Of a DNA stretch of 64,000 nucleotides, positions 8,200 to 17,200 are shown piece after piece. The stretch spans positions 104,050 to 168,049 of the forward strand of contig JAJAPZ010000003.1 of assembly GCA_020523905.1 (NCBI GenBank), given 5' to 3'. The notes under the pieces were generated by a model. That model ran no database searches, was not told the origin of the DNA, and saw only the letters and a list, made by a program, of their open reading frames with translations. This DNA is from Candidatus Obscuribacterium magneticum. Its GTDB lineage: Bacteria > Elusimicrobiota > Elusimicrobia > F11. Every line of letters begins with the position of its first letter. Position 1 is the stretch's first letter. Both the position numbers and the translations under genes were made by a program.

Positions 8200-10115
8200 C
8201 AGGTTTTATTCGTTATGATGATGCGTTTGAGGTGAGTGACGTTGATCAACGAGATGAAGGGAGTCGGATCATTCCCCACTTTCTTCGGCCGTATCTGAAC
8301 GCCGAAAGGGGCTTGAAGCACATCGTTCCAATGGTATTTAAGAAGGATTTTCCCTCGGTTGGGGTTTTGAATTTCAATCCGATTGTAGCCCGCTTTCACG
8401 TGTCCTGAGCCCTCCAAAATATAATCCGGTGAATAACTAATGACCCTGTAGATGCGATAGGGATCGGCTTGGGGCGGATAAAAAGGTTTGCCTTCCTTTT
8501 TTATGGGTGGTTTATATCTCTTTTGAAACAAAGGACGGAAATCGTTGGGATACCGGTCAAATTGGGACCGTGCCTGGAGTGAGAAAGCCACCACATAAAC
8601 CACGTTATACTGATACAAGACCTTCACAAGATTGTCCTGATTGTAAGCTGACAGGGGCGCCCCAAAAAGCATGGGCGGATGGCCGTTTATCTTGGCGGTG
8701 AAGCTCACCGATTTCTCTACGGATGTATACGGATCGTAGGTTGGAATACCGATGAACTCAAGGCCCGTCCACAAAGGTAAAACATCATACTTATCATAAT
8801 CCTGGCTTGTCACTTCATACAGGACTCGCCCATCGCGCGGTAAATGCTTCAACATGCTAACGAGAGAGTTCGGTCTCCCAGGGAGGCTTTCCCTATAATC
8901 ATTGAAGCCAGAGAGATTTCCCGGCAGCTGCCAGGTCATCTGGAACCAGACAAACCAGAGTAGATATATCATCCAAACGCTTTTCGTTTCAATGACTTTC
9001 TTCGACAAGTAAATGCTCGCCGGGATAATGAGAACCAAAATGAGGGGGAAAACGTATCGAAAGGGATCCCAATTGAATGTATATGAAATTTTCCCGACAA
9101 TCCATGCAAAGGGGATCAGAAACAATACCCAAAGAAAAAATAGCCACGCCTGATTCTTCTTTTCCTTCCAAAATGTCCAGATCCCTCCGCAAAAAGACAC
9201 CAAAATGAAAAACCGAATCAGAATCCCGGTCCACTCGTCCCGCCCCATATGAAAGGGACGGAAGCTCAGAAAAGCCGCCAACAATGGCCAGTTCACCAAA
9301 TAAGGGATCAACAAGCTTGCCGAGACGGCCACCCGCCCCTTCGACCTTAGTGCGGTCCAATGGCTCATAAAAATCGCTCCGAGCGGCACAAGGAGAATGA
9401 CAAGAAGGATCGGATATAAATACCCCACAAAAGTGAAAGTCATCGAAAATAGAATGAGATGGAATATTAAACGATCCAGTGGATTATTATCATCGCGGAC
9501 TTGATCTGACAGCACTTTAAAAAATTGGCTGATGCAGAAGACGGAGAGGAAGCTGGCAAAGACAAATGGCACCAACTTCCACGGGACAAACCACGAGAAG
9601 AAATCGGAATTCGCCAATGCGGCCACCCCCAACGCCATCGCCAAAAGGGAAGCCGGTTGGTTTCCGCCGAAATTCCGACAGGTCCTATACAAGAGAAGAG
9701 GGGAAACCAAAAAACATAAAAAGAAAGTGAGAAATAGTAAGCGGGCCACCGACATCCACCGGCCCACCAGTCGATCCACAAACATCGTAAACCTCGCCCT
9801 GTCATCCAAAGAAACATTGAACGATGCGCCAGCCCGATGATAGGGATCGTAGCCCGTACCTTTCCCACTGGCTTTTCTCATCAATCGATTCCTCAATACA
9901 CTGGCATATTCAAAACTATAATTGGTTGAAATAAAATTACTTGGTTTGAAAAAATATTCCACCGGAAGAAGCCGTGACACTTTGACTAAATGAAGGCAAT
10001 AAATCAGGACAAAAACCAATGCCACCCGAAAAGGGACCGAAATCTGTTTCTTCAGAAACTCAAAAAATGTTTCACTTCGTTCCTTCAAACCAATCTCGGG
10101 CGTTGGGCTATCCAC
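8199..10115 (-). CDS. Polytopic membrane protein, paralog family member 2 (divergent)
   Basis: A 638-residue protein with ten or more membrane segments and a C-terminal soluble domain. It is the most divergent of the four paralogs. The conserved loop is GYDPYHRAG instead of FWGYDPFxxAG, and the terminal motif reads NDPTPFISLINVTHLKRIIITN instead of DDPVPFIEVDNS...YNAGL. The segment VLYEVTSQDYDKYDVLPLWTG matches the RLLxExxx...PIxTGQ region of the others (about residues 430-455), so the periplasmic domain is homologous. It ends one base into the start codon of the next gene. Function unknown; the YfhO/GT-C-like topology is inferred from hydrophobicity and motif order. Confidence 0.65.
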   Translation of the reverse strand: MDSPTPEIGLKERSETFFEFLKKQISVPFRVALVFVLIYCLHLVKVSRLLPVEYFFKPSNFISTNYSFEYASVLRNRLMRKASGKGTGYDPYHRAGASFNVSLDDRARFTMFVDRLVGRWMSVARLLFLTFFLCFLVSPLLLYRTCRNFGGNQPASLLAMALGVAALANSDFFSWFVPWKLVPFVFASFLSVFCISQFFKVLSDQVRDDNNPLDRLIFHLILFSMTFTFVGYLYPILLVILLVPLGAIFMSHWTALRSKGRVAVSASLLIPYLVNWPLLAAFLSFRPFHMGRDEWTGILIRFFILVSFCGGIWTFWKEKKNQAWLFFLWVLFLIPFAWIVGKISYTFNWDPFRYVFPLILVLIIPASIYLSKKVIETKSVWMIYLLWFVWFQMTWQLPGNLSGFNDYRESLPGRPNSLVSMLKHLPRDGRVLYEVTSQDYDKYDVLPLWTGLEFIGIPTYDPYTSVEKSVSFTAKINGHPPMLFGAPLSAYNQDNLVKVLYQYNVVYVVAFSLQARSQFDRYPNDFRPLFQKRYKPPIKKEGKPFYPPQADPYRIYRVISYSPDYILEGSGHVKAGYNRIEIQNPNRGKILLKYHWNDVLQAPFGVQIRPKKVGNDPTPFISLINVTHLKRIIITNKT

Positions 10116-10146
10116 TCTGCTACCTCCTATCAGTCAATCGGTGATT

Positions 10147-12003
10147 TCACAATCCCGCATTATAGATGACAATATCTTTTGCGCCAACAGAGTTATCAAC
10201 CTCAATAAAGGGAACGGGATCATCCATCAGCCATCGCGGTCGGATGGGGACAGAAGGACGGGTTTTAAACGTTTTTATCCAATGGGATTTTATAACGAGA
10301 ATACCCTTCGAAGCACCGCGAATCGTAAGTTTGTCGTAATCCATCGCTAAATTACCATTCCCCTGAATAAACCAATTGAAATTGCCTTTAACTTGATAAA
10401 AGTTATGATCTCCAATTTTAACTGGAGAAAATAGAATTCCAGAGTGTCTGTTGAGAATCCGGATGGATTGCTTTGACCATGCCGCGATATTAGAAACGTT
10501 GTAAAGGCGGAGATAGGCGGCAAATTTTTTTTCGTCAATGTCTGACAAGTGCTTGCCAAACGCAACGGGTTTGTCCGTAAAGGAACCATTGTCTTCAATA
10601 CAATTATTCATGAATTTGGTAAATCGCGTAATCAAATAGTTTGAGGGAAGGTCGCCGCCAAGTAGAGGTTGCCCAGTAAGTATAGGTATAATTTCAGAAA
10701 AATGAGGGTAGCAGTTCGGCCGATCCCCACATTCGAGGAGTAATCGTCCCGGCAATGGTTTCTCAACTTTAATGTAATTGATAACTGTTTGGAGGTCCTT
10801 AGGAAATTCGGAGAAATAACATACGGGATTAAACCATAGCAGACATACTGGAAGAGCGAGTGGGATTAAAAAAACTAACGATTTTCTAATAGTGGAAGTA
10901 TCTAGGGACAAGGAAACAACACCTGCACCAAGTAGCCAAAACGGCAATAAATACCGGAGTGGTTGAAGACCAGCAATCTTCGGAATATGACTTCCCAAAA
11001 ATGGGAAAACAGCCAATCCCATTAACCAAATAGCCAATAGGACGGATTTGGAGGCAGAATGTTTGGATAACTTTACCAGGAAAAAGCACGGCATAACCAC
11101 CGTTATAATATTTGCAACAGATCGAAGAGAGTCTTCCCATCGAGTTTGAATCGGAGAATAATGGGTGATCAAGTCACGCAAATTAAAAGAAGGCAAATAA
11201 GGACTTGGCAATATCCAATCGTAAAAGGCGATTAGGGGTTTTATCCAATACCAGTTACTGATGAAAAATATTAATACTGAGATGGAAAGAAATATGTGAT
11301 GTTTAAATTTAAGAGTACGTGCAAAATAAAGATAGATTGACAAAAATGGAATAATGACAATGAAAAGAGACGAGGGATGAAGCTGAAAAATAACGGAGAT
11401 GCCCGCTGTCAATAATAGCCATGAAATAAATCCCTTTTTAACCATCCATTTCCAGAAAACACTTACAATCCATAAACCAAGAAAACTACTAATGAAAAAA
11501 GTGAAGAGGCATCCCGGAATCCACCATGCTGTAGAAAAATCCAACCCCCCGAACATAAGGATGCAAATGGCGAACGCGAGGCGCCCTTGGTCACGGGTTC
11601 CACCAAAATTACGAACAAATGAAATCATCAAAAAGGGACAAAGAAAGAAACCGATAAACACAGCCATAAGAAGCGTTTTGTCGATGGTAAGAATACTGGA
11701 CAAAAGATGAGCCAAGAGACTCGTAAAAATATTTCCAACTTCATGGATGGGGCCGGAGATATATCCGGCCATCTCAAAAGGATCGTACCCCCAAAAACGC
11801 CCTGATCGGATAAAGAATTCGTGTGTACGAATGGCGCGGGTGTAGTATAAAACGAAGTCGGTATTTAGTATGGGATAACCAGAAGAGAAATTTATCTTAT
11901 GGAATCGCCATATCCAGTGCACGCTATGCAGAAACACAAAAAAATAAAACCAATGATTTTCCGCCAGTTTTTTAAGCCGCTCGATACGATTGGGGTTAAT
12001 CAT
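10147..12003 (-). CDS. Polytopic membrane protein, paralog family member 3
   Basis: A protein of about 618 residues starting at the ATG at 12003 (MINPNRIERLKKL). This was chosen because the sequence then aligns end to end with its paralogs. In-frame ATGs at 12018 and 12048 would add 5 or 15 residues. It has an N-terminal YYTRAIRTHEFFIRSGRFWG block with YDPFEMAG, many transmembrane helices to about residue 400, and a C-terminal domain ending DDPVPFIEVDNS and YNAGL. It is closest to the divergently transcribed paralog at 12127-13956. An 86-bp stretch of the two genes is ~94% identical although the flanking coding sequence differs much more. The local composition is more AT-rich than in the surrounding operons, as in its divergent neighbour. 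Function unknown. Confidence 0.65.
   Translation of the reverse strand: MINPNRIERLKKLAENHWFYFFVFLHSVHWIWRFHKINFSSGYPILNTDFVLYYTRAIRTHEFFIRSGRFWGYDPFEMAGYISGPIHEVGNIFTSLLAHLLSSILTIDKTLLMAVFIGFFLCPFLMISFVRNFGGTRDQGRLAFAICILMFGGLDFSTAWWIPGCLFTFFISSFLGLWIVSVFWKWMVKKGFISWLLLTAGISVIFQLHPSSLFIVIIPFLSIYLYFARTLKFKHHIFLSISVLIFFISNWYWIKPLIAFYDWILPSPYLPSFNLRDLITHYSPIQTRWEDSLRSVANIITVVMPCFFLVKLSKHSASKSVLLAIWLMGLAVFPFLGSHIPKIAGLQPLRYLLPFWLLGAGVVSLSLDTSTIRKSLVFLIPLALPVCLLWFNPVCYFSEFPKDLQTVINYIKVEKPLPGRLLLECGDRPNCYPHFSEIIPILTGQPLLGGDLPSNYLITRFTKFMNNCIEDNGSFTDKPVAFGKHLSDIDEKKFAAYLRLYNVSNIAAWSKQSIRILNRHSGILFSPVKIGDHNFYQVKGNFNWFIQGNGNLAMDYDKLTIRGASKGILVIKSHWIKTFKTRPSVPIRPRWLMDDPVPFIEVDNSVGAKDIVIYNAGL
11735..11820 (-). 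repeat. Inverted near-identical tract shared with 12292-12377
   Basis: Read on the minus strand, this 86-bp stretch encodes EFFIRSGRFWGYDPFEMAG and the following residues. It differs from 12292-12377 on the plus strand at about five positions. The two genes are head to head, so the copies form an inverted repeat about 470 bp apart. Confidence 0.8.
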
Positions 12004-12075
12004 ATTAGACCATCTCATCTGACACACGTGACCGAAGTACACTTTCATGCTATCATCAAATTTCGACCTGGAACA

Positions 12076-12103
12076 CTTATAATATAATCTCTTCGCTTGA
12101 CAA
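12076..12103 (-). promoter_or_regulatory. Candidate sigma70 promoter for the minus-strand membrane-protein operon
   Basis: On the minus strand TTGTCA (12103-12098) and TATAAG (12081-12076) are separated by 16 bp, each matching consensus at five of six bases. It lies in the only divergent intergenic gap of this block and points toward the genes at 12003-6346. The plus strand carries a perfect TTGACA at 12097-12102 but no matching -10 before the gene at 12127. Confidence 0.45.
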
Positions 12104-12126
12104 GATTACACCGTTAGCGGACATTC

Positions 12127-13956
12127 ATGAAAATCTTCAACAGATTAATTCGCGATCATTGGTATTGGTTCTTCATTTTATTACACATCATTAAGTGGGG
12201 GTATAAATTCCTCCCCTTAAACTTATCCTCCGGCTTCCCGATTCTAAATTGTGATTATATGCTTTATTACACGCGAGCTTTGCGGACCCACGAATTCTTT
12301 ATTCGATCGGGACGTTTTTGGGGGTACGATCCTTTTGAGATGGCTGGATATATCTCCGGCCCCATCCATGAAGGTGGTAGCATATTCACCAGCATTGCTT
12401 CACATCTCCTATCATATTTCATACCTATCTCAAAGACGCTCTTATCCATTGAACTCGCATATTTCTTTTTAGCGCCGTTTTTCATCATCCTTTTCATTCG
12501 CAATTGGGGGGGAACTCGCGAGCAATCGTGGATCGGTTTCGGAATATGCACTTTAATGTTCTGCGGTTTGTCCTTTTGGGACAATTTGTACGGTCTCCTG
12601 GGGTTTCAACTTAGTTGTTTTATGGGGTTATGGTTGGTCAGCTTTTTCTGGAAATGGATTGGGAAAGGAGACCTAAAATCCTGGGCTATCCTAACGATCG
12701 GCTTATCCGTTATTTTCCAAATTCATCCAGCCACCTTACTTATCATAGGAGTGCCGATGGCATTGATTTACTTCATAAATAGTCGCACTCTAAAATTATA
12801 TCAACATGCGTTGATAGGGGTGACCGGAATTATCGTTTTAGTGGCAAATTTATATTGGATTAAGCCTTATCTGGCTTTTAAGGATTGGCAGACGATAACA
12901 CCTTATTACATGACGTTAAGTTTAAAGAATTTAGTTAATTTTCACGGGCCGATTCAGGAGTATTGGGGTAATTCAGTCCGTAGAGTCGTATCTTACCTTC
13001 TAATTTATTTATCAATCCGCGCCCTTCTAAAAATACACTCGACCTCGCCGGCAAAGGCATGGGTTCTGATCTCATGGGCCTCTTTTCTGGCGATCATCAG
13101 CTTATTGGGTAGCCACCTTCCTTTCATCCGCAATCAGCAGCCTCACCGGTTCCTCATACCATTATTTTTGTTGTTGACTGGAATCAGTCCTTTCGCGCTA
13201 GACGCCTTCTTGCTTCTTCGTAAAAAAACCATGGCGTTCATCTTACCCTTTGTCCTGGTGTTCGCTATTCTGTGGTTTCCAAATCTTTCCTTTCAATTCG
13301 ACCTTACCCAAAATCAAAAAGAATTCATCAAACACGTAAAGAGAATAAGTCCTCTCCCCGGCCGGTTATTAATCGAATGTGCCGAAAAGAGCACGGCTCA
13401 TTTTTCCGACTATATCCCCTTCACTTCGGGACAGTTGATCCTCGGTGGAAGCAATCCGGGTAACTTTTTGCGAACAAAATTCACCGTTTTCAAAGGGAAC
13501 TATTCCGATGGTTTTAGATCCGTAGAAAATCGCCCCATGGTATTCGATCGATTATTGTCGGAATTTAACGAAGAGAAATTCATGTCTTATTTGGACCTAT
13601 ATAACGTGTCAAACATCGCTGCTTGGTCCTCAAAGTCCACCGAAATACTAAACAGTTTCGTTAAAATCCTTTCCTATGAGGGGCGGTTTGGCGATCACAA
13701 TTTTTACAAAGTTAAGCGAAAATCCAATTGGTTCTTTGTGGGAAGTGGTGATCTAAGAATGGAGTACGACAAACTGTTCGTGAAGAGGGCATCAACGGGC
13801 CGCATTGTCATCAAATCACACTGGATCAATACTTTCAAATGCAATCCCCCATTACCAATAAAACCCGTTTATCTCAAAGACGATCCCGTTCCTTTTATAT
13901 CCATCGATAATTCAACGGGAATTGAAAATATTGAAATTTTCAACGCTGGTTTATAA
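12127..13956 (+). CDS. Polytopic membrane protein, paralog family member 4
   Basis: A 609-residue protein with the same architecture as the three minus-strand paralogs: LNCDYMLYYTRALRTHEFF and FWGYDPFEMAGYISG near residues 40-75, about ten or more transmembrane helices, then a soluble domain with PLPGRLLIECAEKS, PFTSGQLILGG and a terminal DDPVPFISIDNSTG...FNAGL. It is divergent from the gene at 10147-12003 across a short AT-rich gap. The stable spacing of conserved blocks at both ends argues that these are intact proteins of one family, not decayed copies. It is followed after 60 nt by a membrane spermidine-synthase-like gene on the same strand. The substrate is unknown. A glycosyltransferase-C-like or YfhO-like role is the nearest structural analogy. 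Confidence 0.65.
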   Translation: MKIFNRLIRDHWYWFFILLHIIKWGYKFLPLNLSSGFPILNCDYMLYYTRALRTHEFFIRSGRFWGYDPFEMAGYISGPIHEGGSIFTSIASHLLSYFIPISKTLLSIELAYFFLAPFFIILFIRNWGGTREQSWIGFGICTLMFCGLSFWDNLYGLLGFQLSCFMGLWLVSFFWKWIGKGDLKSWAILTIGLSVIFQIHPATLLIIGVPMALIYFINSRTLKLYQHALIGVTGIIVLVANLYWIKPYLAFKDWQTITPYYMTLSLKNLVNFHGPIQEYWGNSVRRVVSYLLIYLSIRALLKIHSTSPAKAWVLISWASFLAIISLLGSHLPFIRNQQPHRFLIPLFLLLTGISPFALDAFLLLRKKTMAFILPFVLVFAILWFPNLSFQFDLTQNQKEFIKHVKRISPLPGRLLIECAEKSTAHFSDYIPFTSGQLILGGSNPGNFLRTKFTVFKGNYSDGFRSVENRPMVFDRLLSEFNEEKFMSYLDLYNVSNIAAWSSKSTEILNSFVKILSYEGRFGDHNFYKVKRKSNWFFVGSGDLRMEYDKLFVKRASTGRIVIKSHWINTFKCNPPLPIKPVYLKDDPVPFISIDNSTGIENIEIFNAGL

Positions 13957-14016
13957 CGCCAAATTCACGAGTTTTTCTGCTAGCTACTCGTTTCTCCCAA
14001 CATTATGTGACCAATA

Positions 14017-16440
14017 ATGAAACACAAGGATTCCAGCATATATGCGGGCCTTTCCCTGATCGCTGGGACCACGCTCATGTATGAGATCCTTCTCACGCGG
14101 ATTTTCAGCGTCACGCTGTGGTACCACCTGGCTTTTTTGGCCGTTTCCCTCGCCATGCTTGGCTTGACCTTGGGGGCTCTACTGGTATTCCTCCTGCCGA
14201 CCTTTTTCTCCAACGACAAACTTTATTTTCACCTCAGTTGTGGGAGCTTTCTTTTTTCCGGGACGATGGTGGCCAGCCTTTATTATCATTTCCAAATGGA
14301 CCCGAAGATTTTTCACTTTGACAAGGGCGGGCCCGGATTCCTTCTAACCCTCGCCTCTTTTTCCGTCATCGCGATTCCTTTCGTGGCCAGTGGTGTCGTC
14401 ATAACGTTGGCTCTGACGAAAACGCCCTTTAACATCGGCCCTCTTTACGCTGCCGATTTGGGAGGCGCAGCGCTGGGATGCCTATCCGTCGTGGGGCTAA
14501 TGAATATGACGGAGGCCCCGAACGCCGCTGTTCTCGTTGCCTTCCTCGCCAGCGTGGGCGGCTTGTTGTTCTCCTTGGAGAAGGGAAGTAAATTTCCAAA
14601 GAGAATGGCTGTCCTGGGCGTATGCATCATGGGAGGAATGGCCCTCGGGAACACCCTCTTATCCCGGTATCACGAATCATTCCTCCGGCCCCAAGAGGTG
14701 AAAGGGGGGCCGGAGAACACATATCTATACGAAAAATGGAACGCCCTCTCACGGATCACAGTCCATGGCAATCCGGTCCGTGCGGCCTTCCCCAGCGGGT
14801 GGGGTCAAAGCCCAGCTTATAAGCCCACCCGTAAGATAAGAAATCTGTTCATGACTCTGGATGCCTCGGCTGGAACCGAGCTCACCCAATTCAGAGGCGA
14901 TATCGCCGACTTGGATCATTTGAAATATGACATCGTCAACACGGCCTATCATCTACGGGAAAAACCCCGCGTCCTGATTATCGGCGCGGGCGGCGGTCGT
15001 GACGTCCTCTCCGCCCTCGCGTTTCATTCGCCAGCGGTTACTGCCGTGGAGATCAATAAAGACATCGTCCGGGCCGTCAATGGCGTGTTCGGCGATTTCA
15101 CAGGGCACCTGGACCGGCAGCCCAACGTCCGGTTCGTCATCGATGACGCGCGTAGCTACATTGCTCGGGATCGAAACCAGTATGACATCATCCAGGCTTC
15201 CCTCATTGACACCTGGGCCGCCACGGCAGCCGGAGCATTTGTCCTCTCCGAGCATTCCCTCTACACAACGGAGGCCTGGAGTGATTTTCTCAACCACCTC
15301 TCTCCCAAAGGGATACTGACCTTCTCCCGCTGGTTTTCCAAACCCCGTTATCCCATCGCCCCTGAAATGTACCGTTTGGTTGCCCTGGCCCGAGCCTCCC
15401 TCTTAAAGATTGGATGTTCCAATCCCCTTGACCACATAGCCATCCTTGCCGACAGTCGGAACCGCTCTGAAAAAGTGGGCACGATCCTTGTTTCCCGATC
15501 TCCTTTTACCAAGGACGAAATCGATAGAATTCACAAATTAGCCTCCGATTATCAATTCTTAGTGGCGCTGAGTCCCTCTCCGCAACCGGGGAATCCCTAC
15601 GATTTTGTCCTTGTCACCTTGACCGCTCATTCATCGCCTCCCCTTCTACCTTTTGACCTGGCCTCATTAAACCTGTCTCCCCCGACGGACGAAAAACCAT
15701 ACTTTTTCTGGACCCACAAATTGTCTTCCAGCATCGGTCAAGATCCTGGTGAATTAACGAAAATTCCGGAATTTTCCCTTTTCATGCTTGCCCTTATTGT
15801 CATCACCTTCTCTTCCCTGTGTGCCCTTCTGCCAATCCTCTTTTTTGACCCGAAAACGCAAGCTCCCTCCCTTTTGCTTCTTCTCTTTTTCGCTGGAATT
15901 GGGCTCGCTTTCATGACGATTGAAATTTCGCTTCTGCAGCGACTGACCCTTTATCTCGGACACCCGACCTACGGCCTCTCCGTCCTCCTCTTCTCATTGC
16001 TTCTGTCCAGTGGAATCGGAAGCTACTTGACAAAAAACATAGAACCTATTGGTCTTCGCCCCCATGCCGTTCGATGGGGGGGAATGTGGCTCGCCGTTTT
16101 AACGGGGCTTGGCTTCCTGATCCCCCTCGCTTGCACGTCCACGTTCGCGTGGAACCTTCCATCCAGAATCCTCCTCACCATCGCCTTCATCATTCCCCTA
16201 GGCCTCCTCATGGGTATACCGTTTCCTCTGGGCATGAAGCTGGCAGACCTAAAAAACAAATCCCATAAACCCTGGCTGTGGGGGGTTAATGGAGCCATGT
16301 CGGTGACGGGATCCGTCATGGCCGTCCTTCTATCCATCACGCAAGGAATTTCCATGACCTTCTTTGCGGGGATCTTCTGTTACGGGATGGCGTTTTTAGC
16401 TATCGGGTGGTTTCTAAGGCTACAGAAGACGATTGTATAG
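14017..16440 (+). CDS. Membrane-embedded spermidine synthase-like protein
   Basis: An 807-residue, three-part protein. Residues ~10-215 form about six to seven hydrophobic helices. Residues ~300-500 form a Rossmann methyltransferase-like domain of the spermine/spermidine synthase type with VLIIGAGGGRDVLSAL (the nucleotide-binding loop), VTAVEINKDIV (acidic residue after beta-2), DDARSYI and QASLIDTWAATAAGAF. Residues ~560-805 form further helices. Proteins of this build are common in environmental bacteria and are annotated as spermidine synthases, but their substrate is unproven. The true polyamine aminopropyltransferase of this genome is more likely the soluble SpeE at 47927. The membrane location and proximity to four envelope-type membrane proteins suggest an unknown envelope role. 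Confidence 0.65.
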   Translation: MKHKDSSIYAGLSLIAGTTLMYEILLTRIFSVTLWYHLAFLAVSLAMLGLTLGALLVFLLPTFFSNDKLYFHLSCGSFLFSGTMVASLYYHFQMDPKIFHFDKGGPGFLLTLASFSVIAIPFVASGVVITLALTKTPFNIGPLYAADLGGAALGCLSVVGLMNMTEAPNAAVLVAFLASVGGLLFSLEKGSKFPKRMAVLGVCIMGGMALGNTLLSRYHESFLRPQEVKGGPENTYLYEKWNALSRITVHGNPVRAAFPSGWGQSPAYKPTRKIRNLFMTLDASAGTELTQFRGDIADLDHLKYDIVNTAYHLREKPRVLIIGAGGGRDVLSALAFHSPAVTAVEINKDIVRAVNGVFGDFTGHLDRQPNVRFVIDDARSYIARDRNQYDIIQASLIDTWAATAAGAFVLSEHSLYTTEAWSDFLNHLSPKGILTFSRWFSKPRYPIAPEMYRLVALARASLLKIGCSNPLDHIAILADSRNRSEKVGTILVSRSPFTKDEIDRIHKLASDYQFLVALSPSPQPGNPYDFVLVTLTAHSSPPLLPFDLASLNLSPPTDEKPYFFWTHKLSSSIGQDPGELTKIPEFSLFMLALIVITFSSLCALLPILFFDPKTQAPSLLLLLFFAGIGLAFMTIEISLLQRLTLYLGHPTYGLSVLLFSLLLSSGIGSYLTKNIEPIGLRPHAVRWGGMWLAVLTGLGFLIPLACTSTFAWNLPSRILLTIAFIIPLGLLMGIPFPLGMKLADLKNKSHKPWLWGVNGAMSVTGSVMAVLLSITQGISMTFFAGIFCYGMAFLAIGWFLRLQKTIV

Positions 16441-16485
16441 CGGCCTTGCCGGCGGGCCTGCGCCAATACCGCTCCCACCAAAGAC

Positions 16486-16515
16486 GTTCTCGTGATGAAA
16501 CGGATATCATGGAAG
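16486..16515 (+). pseudogene. 5' remnant of tRNA-Arg
   Basis: The stretch GTTCTCGTGATGAAACGGAT continues into ATCAT and matches the first ~25 bases of the intact tRNA-Arg at 18626 at about 22 positions. The anticodon arm and T arm are not recognisable downstream. It stands directly before the first MNT/HEPN pair. Confidence 0.6.
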
Positions 16516-16561
16516 CCGTCGAAACTTTCTTCGCAGTGGACGCGGGACATTGAAGAGCGAT

Positions 16562-16596
16562 CCCATAATGGGTACAATCAAACCCATTATGGGTAC
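16562..16596. promoter_or_regulatory. Twin palindromic operator upstream of the wHTH-nucleotidyltransferase gene
   Basis: Two perfect 11-bp palindromes, CCCATAATGGG (16562-16572) and CCCATTATGGG (16583-16593), are each followed by TAC. Their centres are exactly 21 bp apart, two helical turns, so two dimers could bind on one face. The following protein has an N-terminal winged helix, so autoregulation is the natural inference. If so, translation must start downstream of the palindromes. Confidence 0.6.
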
Positions 16597-16615
16597 GCCC
16601 CCTGTGGATGCGCAA

Positions 16616-17200
16616 ATGGCCTCCGCTTTGTTCGGCAAGAGCCGCCGGGCCGTCCTGGGCCTTCTCTACGGCCATGCGGACCAATCCTTCTATGTTCGCC
16701 AAATTGTGCGGTCTGTGGGGCTGGGGCAAGGGACGGTCCAACGAGAGTTGGCCCGCCTGGCCGCGGCGGGGATATTGAGTCAGAGGCACGAGGGGAATCA
16801 AGTTTATTTCCAAGCCAACCCTCAGTCTCCCGTTTTTCCCGAGTTAAAGTCCCTGGTCGTCAAAACTATGGGGGTGGGGGATGTCTTACAATTCGGCCTT
16901 CAGAAACTGGCGAGCCGGATCAACGTCGCCTTTGTCTACGGCTCGCTGGCGTCTGGAAAGGAATCAAGAAAAAGCGATGTGGACCTGATGGTGGTGGGGA
17001 AAGTGACGTTCGGGGAAGTGGCCGCCGCCTTAAATTCAGCTCAGGAATCCATCGGGAGAGAGGTCAATGCGTCCGTTTATTCTCCCACGGATTTTAAAAA
17101 GAAACTGAAGACAGGCCATCATTTTTTAACGGCCCTCCTCCCATCACCCAAAATTTTCCTCATCGGAGACCAGCGTGAGCTTGAGAAATTGGGGTCGTAA
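16616..17200 (+). CDS. Winged-helix / nucleotidyltransferase (MNT) fusion, antitoxin-like regulator
   Basis: About 194 residues from the ATG at 16616. TTG at 16550 and ATGs at 16568 and 16589 are in frame but lie before or within the twin palindromes. Residues ~5-75 form a winged helix-turn-helix (ALFGKSRRAVLGLLYG, SFYVRQIVRSVGLGQGTVQR, LAAAGILSQ). Residues ~100-190 form a minimal nucleotidyltransferase with the signature GSLASGKESRKSDVDLMVVG, that is GS...G and the DxD metal pair. Such fusions are paired with HEPN proteins and are thought to combine AMP-transfer antitoxin activity with DNA binding. The HEPN partner gene overlaps its 3' end by 26 nt. The operator-like palindromes upstream support self-repression. 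The biochemical activity is inferred from family knowledge only. Confidence 0.7.
   Translation: MASALFGKSRRAVLGLLYGHADQSFYVRQIVRSVGLGQGTVQRELARLAAAGILSQRHEGNQVYFQANPQSPVFPELKSLVVKTMGVGDVLQFGLQKLASRINVAFVYGSLASGKESRKSDVDLMVVGKVTFGEVAAALNSAQESIGREVNASVYSPTDFKKKLKTGHHFLTALLPSPKIFLIGDQRELEKLGS

Noticed and set aside
12097..12126. A plus-strand promoter with perfect TTGACA before the gene at 12127
   Set aside because: No -10 hexamer at 16-18 bp, and any start would be inside the gene's first codons.
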